Made by a program: the position numbers and the translations under genes. Shown here piece by piece: positions 44,959 through 53,740 of a stretch of DNA of 64,000 bases (position 1 is its first letter; the number at the start of each line of letters is the position of its first letter). The stretch spans positions 1 to 64,000 of the forward strand of contig CANHQP010000005.1 of assembly GCA_947462925.1 (NCBI GenBank), written 5' to 3'. The notes beneath the pieces were generated by a model. It saw only the letters and a list, made by a program, of their open reading frames with translations. It made no database searches and was not told the DNA's origin. Origin of the DNA: Flavobacteriia bacterium. Lineage in GTDB: Bacteria > Bacteroidota > Bacteroidia > Flavobacteriales_D > Crocinitomicaceae.

Positions 44959-45600
44959 ATGCAAGACACATACAAACACAAGGGTTTAAGAAAACAGTTG
45001 ATTGATGAACTGCGTCAAAAAGGTATTTCTGATGAAAATATTTTAGATGCTTTTAATGAAGTTCCTCGCCATTATTTCCTAGATCTTGCATTTGAACAAC
45101 AGGCCTATTCCAATCAAGCTTTTCAAATTGGTGCTGGACAAACTATTTCTCATCCTTACACTGTTGCTTTCCAAACACAACTTCTCAACCTAAAAAGAGG
45201 TGAAAAGGTTTTAGAAATAGGAACTGGTTCTGGATTTCAAACTTGTATTCTTTGTCAACTTGGAGCAAAAGTTTATAGCATCGAAAGACAAAGAGAACTT
45301 TTTATTAAATCAAATGCGATCATCAAAAAGTTAAAATTAAATCCTGAGTTATTTTATGGCGATGGATACAAAGGTCGTCCCTTCAACGCTCCTTTCGATA
45401 AAATTTTAGTTACTTGTGGCGCACCTTTTATTCCGCAAGCTTTGACTGAACAATTGAAAATTGGCGGAATTTTGGTTATTCCTTTGGGTGCTGGAAATGT
45501 ACAAGAAATGCAAAGAATCACCAAAATTTCAGAAACTGAATTTAAAACGGAGAATTTTGGCGATTTTAGTTTTGTTCCCATGCTAGAAAGAACAAAATAA
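44959..45600 (+). CDS. pcm: Protein-L-isoaspartate O-methyltransferase
   Basis: A 213-residue repair enzyme that methylates L-isoaspartyl residues of aged proteins using SAM. Family motifs: VPRHYFLDLAFEQQAYSN, GAGQTISHPYTVAFQTQLL, SAM motif I VLEIGTGSGFQTCILCQLG, GDGYKGRPFNAPFDKILV and GGILVIPLGAG. Length is normal. Four bases separate the TAACTTTG element from the ATG, so a leaderless mRNA is likely. Confidence 0.95.
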   Translation: MQDTYKHKGLRKQLIDELRQKGISDENILDAFNEVPRHYFLDLAFEQQAYSNQAFQIGAGQTISHPYTVAFQTQLLNLKRGEKVLEIGTGSGFQTCILCQLGAKVYSIERQRELFIKSNAIIKKLKLNPELFYGDGYKGRPFNAPFDKILVTCGAPFIPQALTEQLKIGGILVIPLGAGNVQEMQRITKISETEFKTENFGDFSFVPMLERTK

Positions 45601-45744
45601 GCGATTGATTTTCCTTTCTTTGTTAAAAAAACAACTAAAGTACTTTCAATAAATTGTTCGTTTCAAAGATTTATTTAACTTTATTTCAAGAAAGGCACGG
45701 TTTTTTGGCTTTTCGAGATTATATGAACATTAAAATTTAAAACC

Positions 45745-46179
45745 ATGAAAAATTTAAAAATAACATTCGCAGCATTAACATTGACTTTGTTTGCTAACGT
45801 TTCTATTGCTCAAGATCAAAATGGTGACAAAAAAACTCCTGAAGAAAGAGCAACTGCTCAAACAGAAAAAATGTCTGAGAAATTATTGCTAAGTCCAGAA
45901 CAAAAGACACAAGTCTACGACATTAATCTTGCAATTGATCAAAAAAATGAGGCTGTTCGCACTGATAAAAACATGTCGGAAGAAACAAGAAAAGCTTCAA
46001 TTCAAGGAAATAACGATGCTAGAAAAGACATGATTAAAGCAATCTTAAATCCAGAGCAATTGAAGAAATTTGAAGAACTAGAAGTAAAACGTGATGCTAG
46101 ATTCGACAATAGATCAAAAAAGATAGATTACAAACAATTGGAGCAAAAACCTGTTGAGGCTACTCCAGTAGAAAAATAA
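45745..46179 (+). CDS. Small Spy/CpxP-like periplasmic protein
   Basis: A 144-residue protein with signal peptide MKNLKITFAALTLTLFANVS (cleavage after IAQ) and a charged, all-helical mature part. Two repeats of the LSPEQ...QV / LNPEQLKKFEELE kind (LLLSPEQKTQVYDINLAID and AILNPEQLKKFEELEVKRD) resemble the LTxEQ motifs of Spy and CpxP chaperones and of Bacteroidota DUF4890-type proteins. It probably binds unfolded proteins in the periplasm. The gene is monocistronic with its own terminator. Confidence 0.75.
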   Translation: MKNLKITFAALTLTLFANVSIAQDQNGDKKTPEERATAQTEKMSEKLLLSPEQKTQVYDINLAIDQKNEAVRTDKNMSEETRKASIQGNNDARKDMIKAILNPEQLKKFEELEVKRDARFDNRSKKIDYKQLEQKPVEATPVEK

Positions 46180-46197
46180 TTTTCAACCAACATATTC

Positions 46198-46228
46198 AAA
46201 AGCAGTTTGATTTTCAGACTGCTTTTTT
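46198..46228 (+). terminator. Terminator of the Spy-like gene
   Basis: AAAAGCAGT (46198-46206) pairs with ACTGCTTTT (46218-46226), and the stem runs into further T. It sits only about eight bases from the stop of the convergent helicase gene, whose strand sees an A-run here; it may serve both. Confidence 0.8.
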
Positions 46229-46233
46229 TTGTG

Positions 46234-47343
46234 TCAAATTTTGTGAAAGTTCAAATTCAATGTGCGCTCGATAACTTTAACTTTTTTAACTTCATCTGGC
46301 GAAACAAAGCAAATTGAAATCCCTCGTTTCCCTGCCCTAGCAGTTCTTCCGCTTCGATGCGTGTAATATTCGATTTGATCTGGTAAAACATAATGAACTA
46401 CATAAGCCAAATTATCAACATCAATTCCACGCGCAGAAATATCAGTAGCGACCAAAATTTGAACTTTGTGATTTTTAAATGCACGCATCACTTTGTCCCT
46501 ATCTCTTTGTTCCAAATCTCCATGCAATGCGTCAGCAGCGATATTTTTTGCAATCAATTGTTTGGTCAAAGTTTGAACCTGCGCTTTCGTTCTGCAAAAA
46601 ATAATACCATTCATTTTTGGTTGCGTCTTCAAAAACTGCAATAAATATTCAAACTTTAAATTTGGAGCTGAAACAAAGTACTGATGCACAATTAATTTAT
46701 TGACAACATCATTTTTATTCACTTGAATTTTGTGCGCGTCTTCAGACAAATATTTTTCTACTAATAATTTCAATTCGTCAGGCAATGTTGCAGAAAAAAG
46801 CCAAGTAAAACATTGTAAACTTATCATTTTCAAAATAGTATCCAATTCTTGCTTGAATCCCATGCTCAACATTTCATCTGCTTCATCCAAAACCAAGGTT
46901 TGAACAAAACTCAAATCTATCGCTTTTCTTTCCAATAAATCTATCAAACGTCCAGGCGTAGCAACAACAATCTGCGTTGGTTTTGCCAAATTTCGCATTT
47001 GAATTTCAATTTTTTCACCTCCGTAAATCGCTTCCACAAAAATTTTCTCAGAATATTTCGTGAATTTGAATAGTTTTTTGGCAATTTGTTGACACAACTC
47101 CCTCGTTGGTGCTAAAATTAGCGCTTGAATATTATTGTCGTTTGGGTCAACTTTCTCCAAAATCGGTAACCCAAATGCAGCCGTTTTCCCGGTTCCGGTT
47201 TGAGCTTGTCCAATAAAATCAGAATTATTATTCAACAAATACGGAATCGCTTTTTTTTGAATTTCACTTGGTTCAGTGATTTTCAATTCCGTTAAAGCCT
47301 TGATAAATTGTTCTGAAATTCCTAAATCTTTGAAAGTTGCCAA
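46234..47343 (-). CDS. DEAD-box ATP-dependent RNA helicase
   Basis: A 369-residue RNA helicase core with almost no tail: Q-motif FKDLGISEQFIKAL...PSEIQKKAIPYLL, Walker A AQTGTGKTAAFGLP, DEAD in LVLDEADEML, SAT in LFSATLP, and HRSGRTARAG near the end. Such proteins unwind RNA in ribosome assembly or mRNA decay. The start is a TTG at 47343 (fMet-ATFKDLGISEQ); the longer frame to 47406 would begin upstream of the TATCTTTG promoter element at 47363-47370, so its first 21 codons cannot be transcribed from it. It is divergent from uvrB. Confidence 0.9.
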   Translation of the reverse strand: MATFKDLGISEQFIKALTELKITEPSEIQKKAIPYLLNNNSDFIGQAQTGTGKTAAFGLPILEKVDPNDNNIQALILAPTRELCQQIAKKLFKFTKYSEKIFVEAIYGGEKIEIQMRNLAKPTQIVVATPGRLIDLLERKAIDLSFVQTLVLDEADEMLSMGFKQELDTILKMISLQCFTWLFSATLPDELKLLVEKYLSEDAHKIQVNKNDVVNKLIVHQYFVSAPNLKFEYLLQFLKTQPKMNGIIFCRTKAQVQTLTKQLIAKNIAADALHGDLEQRDRDKVMRAFKNHKVQILVATDISARGIDVDNLAYVVHYVLPDQIEYYTHRSGRTARAGKRGISICFVSPDEVKKVKVIERTLNLNFHKI

Positions 47344-47362
47344 AATCTGTTGTTTTAAGTTG

Positions 47363-47370
47363 CAAAGATA
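47363..47370 (-). promoter_or_regulatory. Predicted -7 element of the DEAD-box gene
   Basis: TATCTTTG on the minus strand, exact match to TAnnTTTG, 19 bases before the TTG start. Confidence 0.6.
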
Positions 47371-47450
47371 CGCCTTTTGACGGAATTGGTCAATCTTTCT
47401 AATCATTCCATTTCTATCCTAGAATTCTCCGAAATGACGACTAAATTCCT

Positions 47451-47458
47451 TATTTTTG
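47451..47458 (+). promoter_or_regulatory. Predicted -7 element of uvrB
   Basis: TATTTTTG, exact match to TAnnTTTG, 15 bases before the ATG at 47474. It contains the upstream in-frame TTG, which is therefore not the start. Confidence 0.6.
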
Positions 47459-47473
47459 TTCAAACTTTCAATC

Positions 47474-49495
47474 ATGGATTTTCAATTAGTTTCAGATTTT
47501 TCACCTACTGGAGATCAGCCAGAAGCAATCAAACAATTGGTGAAGGGAGTTTTAGATGGTGTTGAACATCAAACGCTTTTAGGAGTTACAGGCAGTGGAA
47601 AAACATTTACAGTTGCCAATGTAATTCAACAAATCAATAGGCCTACTTTAATTCTTTCACACAATAAAACACTCGCAGCGCAATTATACGGCGAATTCAA
47701 ACAGTTTTTCCCAAATAATGCAGTTGAATATTTTGTTTCTTACTACGATTATTATCAACCTGAAGCGTATTTGCCCGTTACGGATACTTTCATCGAAAAA
47801 GATTTAGCCATCAACGATGAACTTGAAAAACTGAGACTTTCTGCTACATCTGCCCTACTTTCTGGAAGAACAGATGTGATTGTCGTTTCCTCAGTTTCCT
47901 GTATTTACGGTATCGGAAATCCAAATGAATTTGAAAAAAGCATTCTGCACATGCACAAAGGTCAGAAAATTTCACGAAACAAATTTCTGCTCCGTCTGGT
48001 TGAAAACCTTTATTCACGTGCAGTTGATGATTTCAAAAGGGGAACTTTCAGAGTAAAAGGTGACACGATTGATATTTATTTAGCTTACGCTGATTATGCG
48101 GTAAGATTTGAATTTTGGGGTGACGACATCGAAGGTATTTTTGCTGTTGACCCTATTTCGATGCACAAACTTGACTCATACGAAGAAATCAATATTTATC
48201 CTGCTAATATATTCGTTTCAAGTCCTGAAACTACCAGAAAAGCAATCGATCAGATTGGTGAAGACATGGTTTTACAGGTCGAAAATTTCAAACGTGAAGG
48301 GAAAATTTTCGAAGCAAAACGATTGGAAGAACGTGTTTCGTATGATTTAGAAATGATGCGAGAATTGGGCTACTGCTCAGGAATTGAAAATTATTCTCGC
48401 TATTTCGACCAACGTGAACCAGGAACCCGACCTTTCTGTTTGATTGATTATTTCCCGAAAGATTTCTTGATGGTTGTTGATGAAAGTCACGTTACTTTAC
48501 CCCAAATTCGTGCCATGTATGGCGGAGATAGAGCGAGAAAAATCAATTTGGTCGATTATGGTTTTCGCTTGCAAGCTGCCATGGACAATCGTCCTTTGAA
48601 ATTTGAAGAATTCGAATCTGTGACAAATCAAATGATTTATGTTTCTGCAACACCGGCGGTTTTCGAATTGGAAAAATCTGAAGGAGTCGTTGTTGAACAA
48701 TTAATTCGACCAACAGGACTTTTGGACCCAAACATTGAAGTACGCCCAAGTTTTAATCAAATTGACGATTTAATTGAAGAAATTCAATTGCGAATCACAC
48801 GAGATGAAAGAACTTTGGTAACCACTTTGACCAAAAGAATGGCGGAGGAATTGCAAAAATACCTAGACAAAATTGGAATTCCATGCCGATACATTCACAG
48901 CGAAGTTGATACGATTGAACGCGTTGAAATTTTACGCCAATTGCGTTTGGGAGATTTCGATGTGCTGATTGGTGTAAATCTATTGCGTGAAGGTTTGGAT
49001 TTGCCTGAAGTTTCACTCGTTGCGATTTTGGATGCCGACAAGGAAGGTTTCCTGCGTGATGAACGATCCTTGGTGCAAACTGTAGGTCGAGCTGCACGAA
49101 ATGTGAATGGTTTGGTGATTATGTATGCCGACAAAATCACAATGTCGATGGATAAAACGATTAGTGAAACAGCCAGAAGACGCGCGATGCAAATTGCTTA
49201 CAACGAAGAACATGGTTTGGTTCCAACTGCGTTGAATAAATCGAAAGAACGAATAATGGAATCGACGGTTGTGGCTGACGGTGACTATGAAAATCGCCAC
49301 CCGAAAGAAGATCCTGATTCAAAATTAATGATGGCAGCCGATCCTGGAGTGGCATATTTGACACCTGAACAATTAGATAAAACAATAGCGTTTACCAAAA
49401 AATCAATGGAAAAAGCGGCCAAAGATTTGGACTTCATCGAAGCTGCAAGATTGAGAGATGAATTATTTGCGCTACAAAAAATGAGAAAAGATTAA
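47474..49495 (+). CDS. uvrB: Excinuclease ABC subunit B
   Basis: A 673-residue DNA repair helicase that verifies lesions for UvrC. Visible: MDFQLVSDFSPTGDQPEAIK, Walker A LLGVTGSGKTFTVANV, the beta-hairpin YYDYYQPEAYLPVTDTFIEKD (split: YYDYYQPEAYLP, then DTFIEKD), FLMVVDESHVTLPQ, motif V IGVNLLREGLDLPEVSLV, motif VI QTVGRAARN, and a C-terminal UVR domain (MEKAAKDLDFIEAARLRDEL). Start at ATG 47474 matches the family and follows the promoter at 47451. vanZ-like gene follows after two bases. Confidence 0.97.
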   Translation: MDFQLVSDFSPTGDQPEAIKQLVKGVLDGVEHQTLLGVTGSGKTFTVANVIQQINRPTLILSHNKTLAAQLYGEFKQFFPNNAVEYFVSYYDYYQPEAYLPVTDTFIEKDLAINDELEKLRLSATSALLSGRTDVIVVSSVSCIYGIGNPNEFEKSILHMHKGQKISRNKFLLRLVENLYSRAVDDFKRGTFRVKGDTIDIYLAYADYAVRFEFWGDDIEGIFAVDPISMHKLDSYEEINIYPANIFVSSPETTRKAIDQIGEDMVLQVENFKREGKIFEAKRLEERVSYDLEMMRELGYCSGIENYSRYFDQREPGTRPFCLIDYFPKDFLMVVDESHVTLPQIRAMYGGDRARKINLVDYGFRLQAAMDNRPLKFEEFESVTNQMIYVSATPAVFELEKSEGVVVEQLIRPTGLLDPNIEVRPSFNQIDDLIEEIQLRITRDERTLVTTLTKRMAEELQKYLDKIGIPCRYIHSEVDTIERVEILRQLRLGDFDVLIGVNLLREGLDLPEVSLVAILDADKEGFLRDERSLVQTVGRAARNVNGLVIMYADKITMSMDKTISETARRRAMQIAYNEEHGLVPTALNKSKERIMESTVVADGDYENRHPKEDPDSKLMMAADPGVAYLTPEQLDKTIAFTKKSMEKAAKDLDFIEAARLRDELFALQKMRKD

Positions 49496-49497
49496 GT

Positions 49498-49869
49498 ATG
49501 AGTTTGAAGAGAAAAATCATTACTTGGCTTTACATTACTTATTTATTGAGTGTTATCACTTTGCTCGTAGTTCCGTTTTCCGCTGATTTAGGAATGGATG
49601 AATACATTTTTGGAATCAGAAAAGACCATTATGTACACGCAACCATGTTTTTGCCTTTCATGGGATATTTTTGGATTACAAATAAAGCACAGCAATCGAA
49701 AATCGATTTTATAAAGTATTATGGATTAGGAATTCTGTTTGCAGCTTGCTGTGAATCTTTGCATTATTTCATTCCTTATCGTTCCTTCGATATTCATGAT
49801 TTTTTCGCAAACACAACAGGTATTTCGATTGGACTAATTTTGTTTTTATTCAGGAGTCCGAAGATTTAG
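49498..49869 (+). CDS. VanZ-like membrane protein
   Basis: A 123-residue protein with four predicted membrane helices (ITWLYITYLLSVITLLVV, ATMFLPFMGYFWIT, YYGLGILFAACCESLHYF, TGISIGLILFLF). The conserved VanZ acidic residue lies in CCESLHYFIPYRSFDIHDFF, followed by ANTTGISIG. The family includes the teicoplanin-resistance protein VanZ, but most members have unknown roles. Starts two bases after the uvrB stop (TAAGTATG), so is co-transcribed; its stop directly abuts the stop of the convergent gene. Confidence 0.85.
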   Translation: MSLKRKIITWLYITYLLSVITLLVVPFSADLGMDEYIFGIRKDHYVHATMFLPFMGYFWITNKAQQSKIDFIKYYGLGILFAACCESLHYFIPYRSFDIHDFFANTTGISIGLILFLFRSPKI

Positions 49870-50892
49870 TCAATGGTCGCAATCTCTACCTTGTTGAATT
49901 CCTTTTGAATATAGCTCATCTAACTCAGCCAATTCTTTCAATAATTCTGGTGAAGGAGGAATGTTTTGCAATTTTGATAAATCAGGCTGACCTGCATCTA
50001 CCCAAGCTGTATACCAAAATGAACCAACGGCGATAATCGCTTTTTTCATTCTTCTTTCAACCATTCCGTTCAATCTTTTGTGATATGCTTGAGAAAATTC
50101 ATAGGAATAGGTTTGTATTGTCGTATTTCCGCGTTGTTCGTACGAATACTTTTTATCTGAAGGAAATTCTGCTGTCAATTCTTTTTCAAAACGCAACACT
50201 GAATCTAAAGCATTGTTTGACATTTGAACAGCATCCCAAGTAAAATCCAATGGTTTGGCGATGTATTGTCCTTTTCCAACGAAATAATCGTAATCTTCCA
50301 TGTTGATTTCAACCAAGCGACTTTCCCACAAACCGTGAATTCCTTTTTGACCAGTCATTTGGCCATTATAGTTTTCAGTCGTATGTAAAGGAACATGCGC
50401 ATCACCAATATAATGACCAATATCTGCAGAGTATTTTAAAATCAAATCTACATTTTTCGCTTCGAATGCCTTTTGCAATCTCAATTTCATAACTTGAATG
50501 TGCCATGGAACAATGCCATACGCATGCAAAGTATCTTCTGAAAATTTTTCGACTGCTTTGTACCAATTTCTTGGCACCACCTCAAACGGATTTGCACCGC
50601 CAATTGCATAATGATCAATATCGATAAAATGACATTCAGCTTCGCCTTTTACAGCATAACGACGTTTGTCAGGATCAACTGCATGTTCAGTCAAATACTC
50701 GATGTGTTCTTTGTAAAAAGCAAACATTTCGGGCGGCAAAGTGAAAATTGCCACGCGATTAATTCTTTTGTGACCTGTAAATCCCCATGCCGCTGCGCTA
50801 GAATTAGATTCAGGTTTAATCATCCCAAAAAGGACGAAAACGATCAAAAATGATCCGAGAAATTTAATCTTGTATTTGAACCAATTTTCCAT
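49870..50892 (-). CDS. Zinc-dependent phospholipase C/S1-P1-like hydrolase
   Basis: A 340-residue secreted protein with an N-terminal hydrophobic signal (FLGSFLIVFVLFGM), then AAAWGFTGHKRINRVAIF with the N-terminal Trp-His pair that ligates zinc in phospholipase C and S1-P1 nucleases, ECHFIDIDHY, and YSADIGHYIGDAHVPLHTT with the DIGHxxxDxHVPLH metal motif, and GIHGLWES. It likely hydrolyses phosphodiesters in the periplasm or outside; lipid or nucleic acid substrate cannot be decided. The start overlaps the end of comB by 29 bases. Ends adjacent to the vanZ stop. Confidence 0.85.
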   Translation of the reverse strand: MENWFKYKIKFLGSFLIVFVLFGMIKPESNSSAAAWGFTGHKRINRVAIFTLPPEMFAFYKEHIEYLTEHAVDPDKRRYAVKGEAECHFIDIDHYAIGGANPFEVVPRNWYKAVEKFSEDTLHAYGIVPWHIQVMKLRLQKAFEAKNVDLILKYSADIGHYIGDAHVPLHTTENYNGQMTGQKGIHGLWESRLVEINMEDYDYFVGKGQYIAKPLDFTWDAVQMSNNALDSVLRFEKELTAEFPSDKKYSYEQRGNTTIQTYSYEFSQAYHKRLNGMVERRMKKAIIAVGSFWYTAWVDAGQPDLSKLQNIPPSPELLKELAELDELYSKGIQQGRDCDH

Positions 50893-51589
50893 CTTTCAAT
50901 ATCGGTATTACTGTTGACTGATTGGGTGTCAGACAATACTTGATATCTTCATTCAGGTTCAGATTTTTCAATCTTCTGCGGTGAGAACTGGATTTCAAGA
51001 AACCAAAGTAATTATCCTTGGCAGAAAGATACAAATATTTTGCGGCAATTGATGAATCTTCGTCAGATGTAAATTTTCCTGTACTCAATAAATAATCAGA
51101 AATAGCACCAGCACAAATCGTATCTTCTAAATTGAATTTATCTTGCCATCCTGAACACAAACACAACACGTTTTTGTCTTGTTTTTCTAACCATTCACAC
51201 AAAGCTTGTAAATTCAAAAATGAACCAACAACCACAATTTCAGCATCTTTGGCAACATCTAAAGATTTCGTTCCATTGGTTGTAGTCAAAACTACTTCTT
51301 GACCGCGAAATTCTTCTTTCATGTAACTGAACGGTGAATTTCCAAAGTCAAAACCTTCCACAATTTGACCTTTTCGCTCAGCTCCGGCTAAAAAACCTTT
51401 TTGCTTGTATTCCCAAGCTTCTTCTACAGTGGGAACTGGAATGATTGCTTTGATTCCGTTATCGAAAGCAGCACATATGGCTGAAGTCGCTCTCAAAACA
51501 TCAATAACAACAACGATTTCGAATTCGTCTTTATAGTAAGCGTATTCTCCAGGTGTGAAACACACTTCAACATGTTTGCGATTATCCAT
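50864..51589 (-). CDS. comB: ComB-like 2-phosphosulfolactate phosphatase
   Basis: A 241-residue protein of the ComB family, with EIVVVIDVLRATSAICAAFD (metal-binding aspartate), FDFGNSPFSY, VVLTTTNGTKSL and LEDTICAGAI. ComB removes phosphate from 2-phosphosulfolactate in coenzyme M synthesis; in bacteria without coenzyme M its role is unclear, possibly in sulfonate metabolism such as sulfolactate or sulfonolipid (capnine) chemistry, which is inference. Only CGCC lies between TACCTTTG and the ATG. The last 29 bases overlap the phospholipase-like gene. Confidence 0.88.
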   Translation of the reverse strand: MDNRKHVEVCFTPGEYAYYKDEFEIVVVIDVLRATSAICAAFDNGIKAIIPVPTVEEAWEYKQKGFLAGAERKGQIVEGFDFGNSPFSYMKEEFRGQEVVLTTTNGTKSLDVAKDAEIVVVGSFLNLQALCEWLEKQDKNVLCLCSGWQDKFNLEDTICAGAISDYLLSTGKFTSDEDSSIAAKYLYLSAKDNYFGFLKSSSHRRRLKNLNLNEDIKYCLTPNQSTVIPILKDGKLVQIQD

Positions 51590-51593
51590 GGCG

Positions 51594-51601
51594 CAAAGGT
51601 A
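51594..51601 (-). promoter_or_regulatory. Predicted -7 element of comB
   Basis: TACCTTTG on the minus strand, exact match to TAnnTTTG, four bases before the ATG. Confidence 0.6.
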
Positions 51602-51653
51602 GAAAAATTGAAGGCTATTGCAAGACTTAAAGTGAATTAGTGTAATTAAGACA

Positions 51654-51944
51654 CTAAGCGTTTTTCAAAATTTTGTAGTCTGCAACGAAAGTTCCAAATG
51701 GTAAAAATGAAGCAACTATACACCAAATGGTGGTTTTATTTCCCCACTTTTTATCCATAGCCGCAATAAAAACCATGATTACATAGCCAATAAATAAAAA
51801 TCCGTGAATTTTTCCTACTAAAACATTTGGCTCAGGCATTTCAAATCCATATTTCAAGGTCATGGTAGTCAACAAAGCCAACCACGAAAAACCTTCTAAA
51901 ATACCAGTAATGCGCAAAATCCCGAGTGATGATTTTAAATTCAT
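51654..51944 (-). CDS. DUF3817 integral membrane protein
   Basis: A 96-residue protein with three membrane helices (ITGILEGFSWLALLTTMTLKY region, VLVGKIHGFLFIGYVIMVF and TTIWCIVASFLPFGTFV). The EGFSWL, GxxHG and PFGTFxxD elements are the marks of DUF3817 (YdzA-like) proteins; function unknown. It stands alone between CYTH and comB on the same strand, with 64 bases to comB. Confidence 0.82.
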   Translation of the reverse strand: MNLKSSLGILRITGILEGFSWLALLTTMTLKYGFEMPEPNVLVGKIHGFLFIGYVIMVFIAAMDKKWGNKTTIWCIVASFLPFGTFVADYKILKNA

Positions 51945-51997
51945 AAATGAAAAAATTTGGTTGTGAAATTAAGAATTTAAAACGTTGAATAAACTTT

Positions 51998-52447
51998 TTA
52001 CAACTTCAAAATCAATCGAGAATTATAATATTCCACATCATCCGAAACTTCTCTATCCACCCATTCCGGCAATTCAAACGATTCATCTTCGCTACTCAAC
52101 TCAATTTCTGCAACAATCAGAGGCTCCAATTTTCCGTGAAAAACATCTACTTCCCATAAATGTTTTCCAACTTGGATTTCATATCTATCTTTTGAAAGCA
52201 CTTTCGAACAAAATTCAGCAATCATTTTCTCAGCTTCTTCCAATGGAATTTCATATTCATATTCTGAACGTGAAATGCCAACGCTTTTGCCTTTGATCGT
52301 CAAAAATCCTTTAGCGCCCTTGGTTCGCACGCGCACCGTACAATGAGAATCATCAGATAAATATGCTTGTTGAATCCGTTTTGGCGCTGGTTTGCTCAAT
52401 TGAGCCCAAATAGCTTCGTTGACTAAAAATTTGCGTTCTATTTCCAT
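51998..52447 (-). CDS. CYTH-domain phosphatase/cyclase
   Basis: A 149-residue CYTH protein: MEIERKFLV at the N-terminus (the EIERKF metal and phosphate motif), TVRVRTKGAKGFLTIKGKS, a middle acidic strand GKLEPLIVAEIELSSEDESF, and SRLILKL at the end. It matches the bacterial tripolyphosphatase/class IV adenylate cyclase tunnel fold; most bacterial forms of this size hydrolyse tripolyphosphate. It is on the minus strand behind 307 bases of spacer, with no visible promoter match. Confidence 0.88.
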   Translation of the reverse strand: MEIERKFLVNEAIWAQLSKPAPKRIQQAYLSDDSHCTVRVRTKGAKGFLTIKGKSVGISRSEYEYEIPLEEAEKMIAEFCSKVLSKDRYEIQVGKHLWEVDVFHGKLEPLIVAEIELSSEDESFELPEWVDREVSDDVEYYNSRLILKL

Positions 52448-52741
52448 TTATTTAAATTGTCAGTGTTTGTTTTTTTGTATAAAATTAGATTTTTTTCAGG
52501 AATAGAAGTCTTTTAGATATTAGACTAAAGACCTGAGACACTAGACTGATTTGCTTCCATTTATAGAGTTGACCACTAGTTTCTGTCCAAAAATATAAGA
52601 ATCTAATAATCAATAAATCGAATCCGAAAAAATCCCAATCTGCCGCTACAATCACTATTTAATCCGTGCATCCGTGGCAAAAAAGTCTTTAAACTAATGT
52701 CATTGCTTTAGAGTCTTTCGACTAAAGTCTCAAAAAAAACC
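52448..52741. other. Noncoding spacer with short repeats
   Basis: No ORF is supported. TAGACTAAAGAC and CGACTAAAGTCTC words recur (around 52521 and 52718), and ATCCGTGC-ATCCGTGG is a tandem 8-mer at 52662-52677. I recall comparable ATCCGTG pairs in other Bacteroidota spacers but cannot check. No hairpin with a T-run stands out. Confidence 0.35.
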
Positions 52742-52749
52742 TATCTTCG
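52742..52749 (+). promoter_or_regulatory. Predicted -7 element of the deacetylase operon
   Basis: TATCTTCG, one mismatch to TAnnTTTG, four bases (CTTT) before the ATG at 52754. Confidence 0.5.
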
Positions 52750-52753
52750 CTTT

Positions 52754-53740
52754 ATGAATGTATTTCTTACGTTTGATTACGAATTATTTTTTGGATCCGC
52801 TTCGGGGACTGTCCAGAAATGCTTGATCGAACCTACAAATCGGCTTTTAGATTTGTCGCGGAAATACCATGTTCCAATGACATTTTTTGTAGACATTGGG
52901 TACATCATCGCACTTGAGCGACAATTGAATGATTTCTCGATTTTAAAAATGGATTACGACATGGTCATAGACCAAATTCAAGAAATGATTGTGGCCGGCT
53001 GCGATGTTCAATTGCACATTCATCCGCATTGGGAAAAAACGCATTTTGATGGCGAAAAATGGCAATTCGTGACCAAAAACGCTTATAAATTAGCTGATTT
53101 TGAAGCAGAAGAAAGAGAACGAATCATTCGAATTTACAAATCCAAATTGGATTCCATCATCGGTCGTAAAACACATACTTTTCGCGCTGGAGGCTGGTGC
53201 ATTCAACCGTTTAATCAATTAGAAAAATTGTTTCAAGAGCTTGAAATCAAATACGATTCAAGTGTTTTTCCGCGCGGACATTTTGAAGCAGGCGAATATT
53301 CATTTGATTTCCGAAATGCACCAACTAAAGATCAATATCGCTTTCAAAATGATGTTTGCACGGAAAATGAAAACGGATTTTTCACTGAATTTCCCATCGG
53401 TTCGTATCGCTATTCTCCCCTATTCTACTGGAGATTATATATTTTAGGTCGATTAAATCCAGCAGCGCACAAAATGATAGGCGACGGAATTTTCATGTCG
53501 CAACCAGGACGCAAAAAGCAAGTATTGACTCATTTCACATGGAATCACGCGAGTACAGATGGTTATTACGCAAGCAAAATGGCAAAAATCACGGAAATTG
53601 CTTTCAAAAAAAGGCAACAAAACTTGGTTTTTATTGGTCATCCTAAAAGTTGTACCCAGTATTCCTTAAATCTACTCAATCGTTATTTGGCGAAATACAA
53701 TTCCCGCTGTAAATTCACTCATTTTCAACTGAATTCATGA
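52754..53740 (+). CDS. Polysaccharide deacetylase-like protein
   Basis: A 328-residue cytoplasmic NodB-fold protein without signal peptide. Motif 1 is MNVFLTFDYELFFG (FDYE where classic deacetylases have TFDD) and motif 2 is VQLHIHPHW, giving the D-H-H type metal set; FRAGGWCIQP is the third element. Two helical insertions (around 65-115 and 200-260) make it longer than ordinary NodB domains. It probably removes or recognises acetyl groups on a sugar substrate. Its TGA overlaps the ATG of the next gene (ATGA, 53737-53740). First of three overlapping genes. Confidence 0.8.
   Translation: MNVFLTFDYELFFGSASGTVQKCLIEPTNRLLDLSRKYHVPMTFFVDIGYIIALERQLNDFSILKMDYDMVIDQIQEMIVAGCDVQLHIHPHWEKTHFDGEKWQFVTKNAYKLADFEAEERERIIRIYKSKLDSIIGRKTHTFRAGGWCIQPFNQLEKLFQELEIKYDSSVFPRGHFEAGEYSFDFRNAPTKDQYRFQNDVCTENENGFFTEFPIGSYRYSPLFYWRLYILGRLNPAAHKMIGDGIFMSQPGRKKQVLTHFTWNHASTDGYYASKMAKITEIAFKKRQQNLVFIGHPKSCTQYSLNLLNRYLAKYNSRCKFTHFQLNS

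Noticed and set aside
48795-49385. Several minus-strand ORFs opposite uvrB
   Set aside because: Shadow frames of uvrB, which is conserved to its C-terminal UVR domain.
52448-52753. tRNA or other structured RNA gene
   Set aside because: No cloverleaf or T-run hairpin; only short repeated words.
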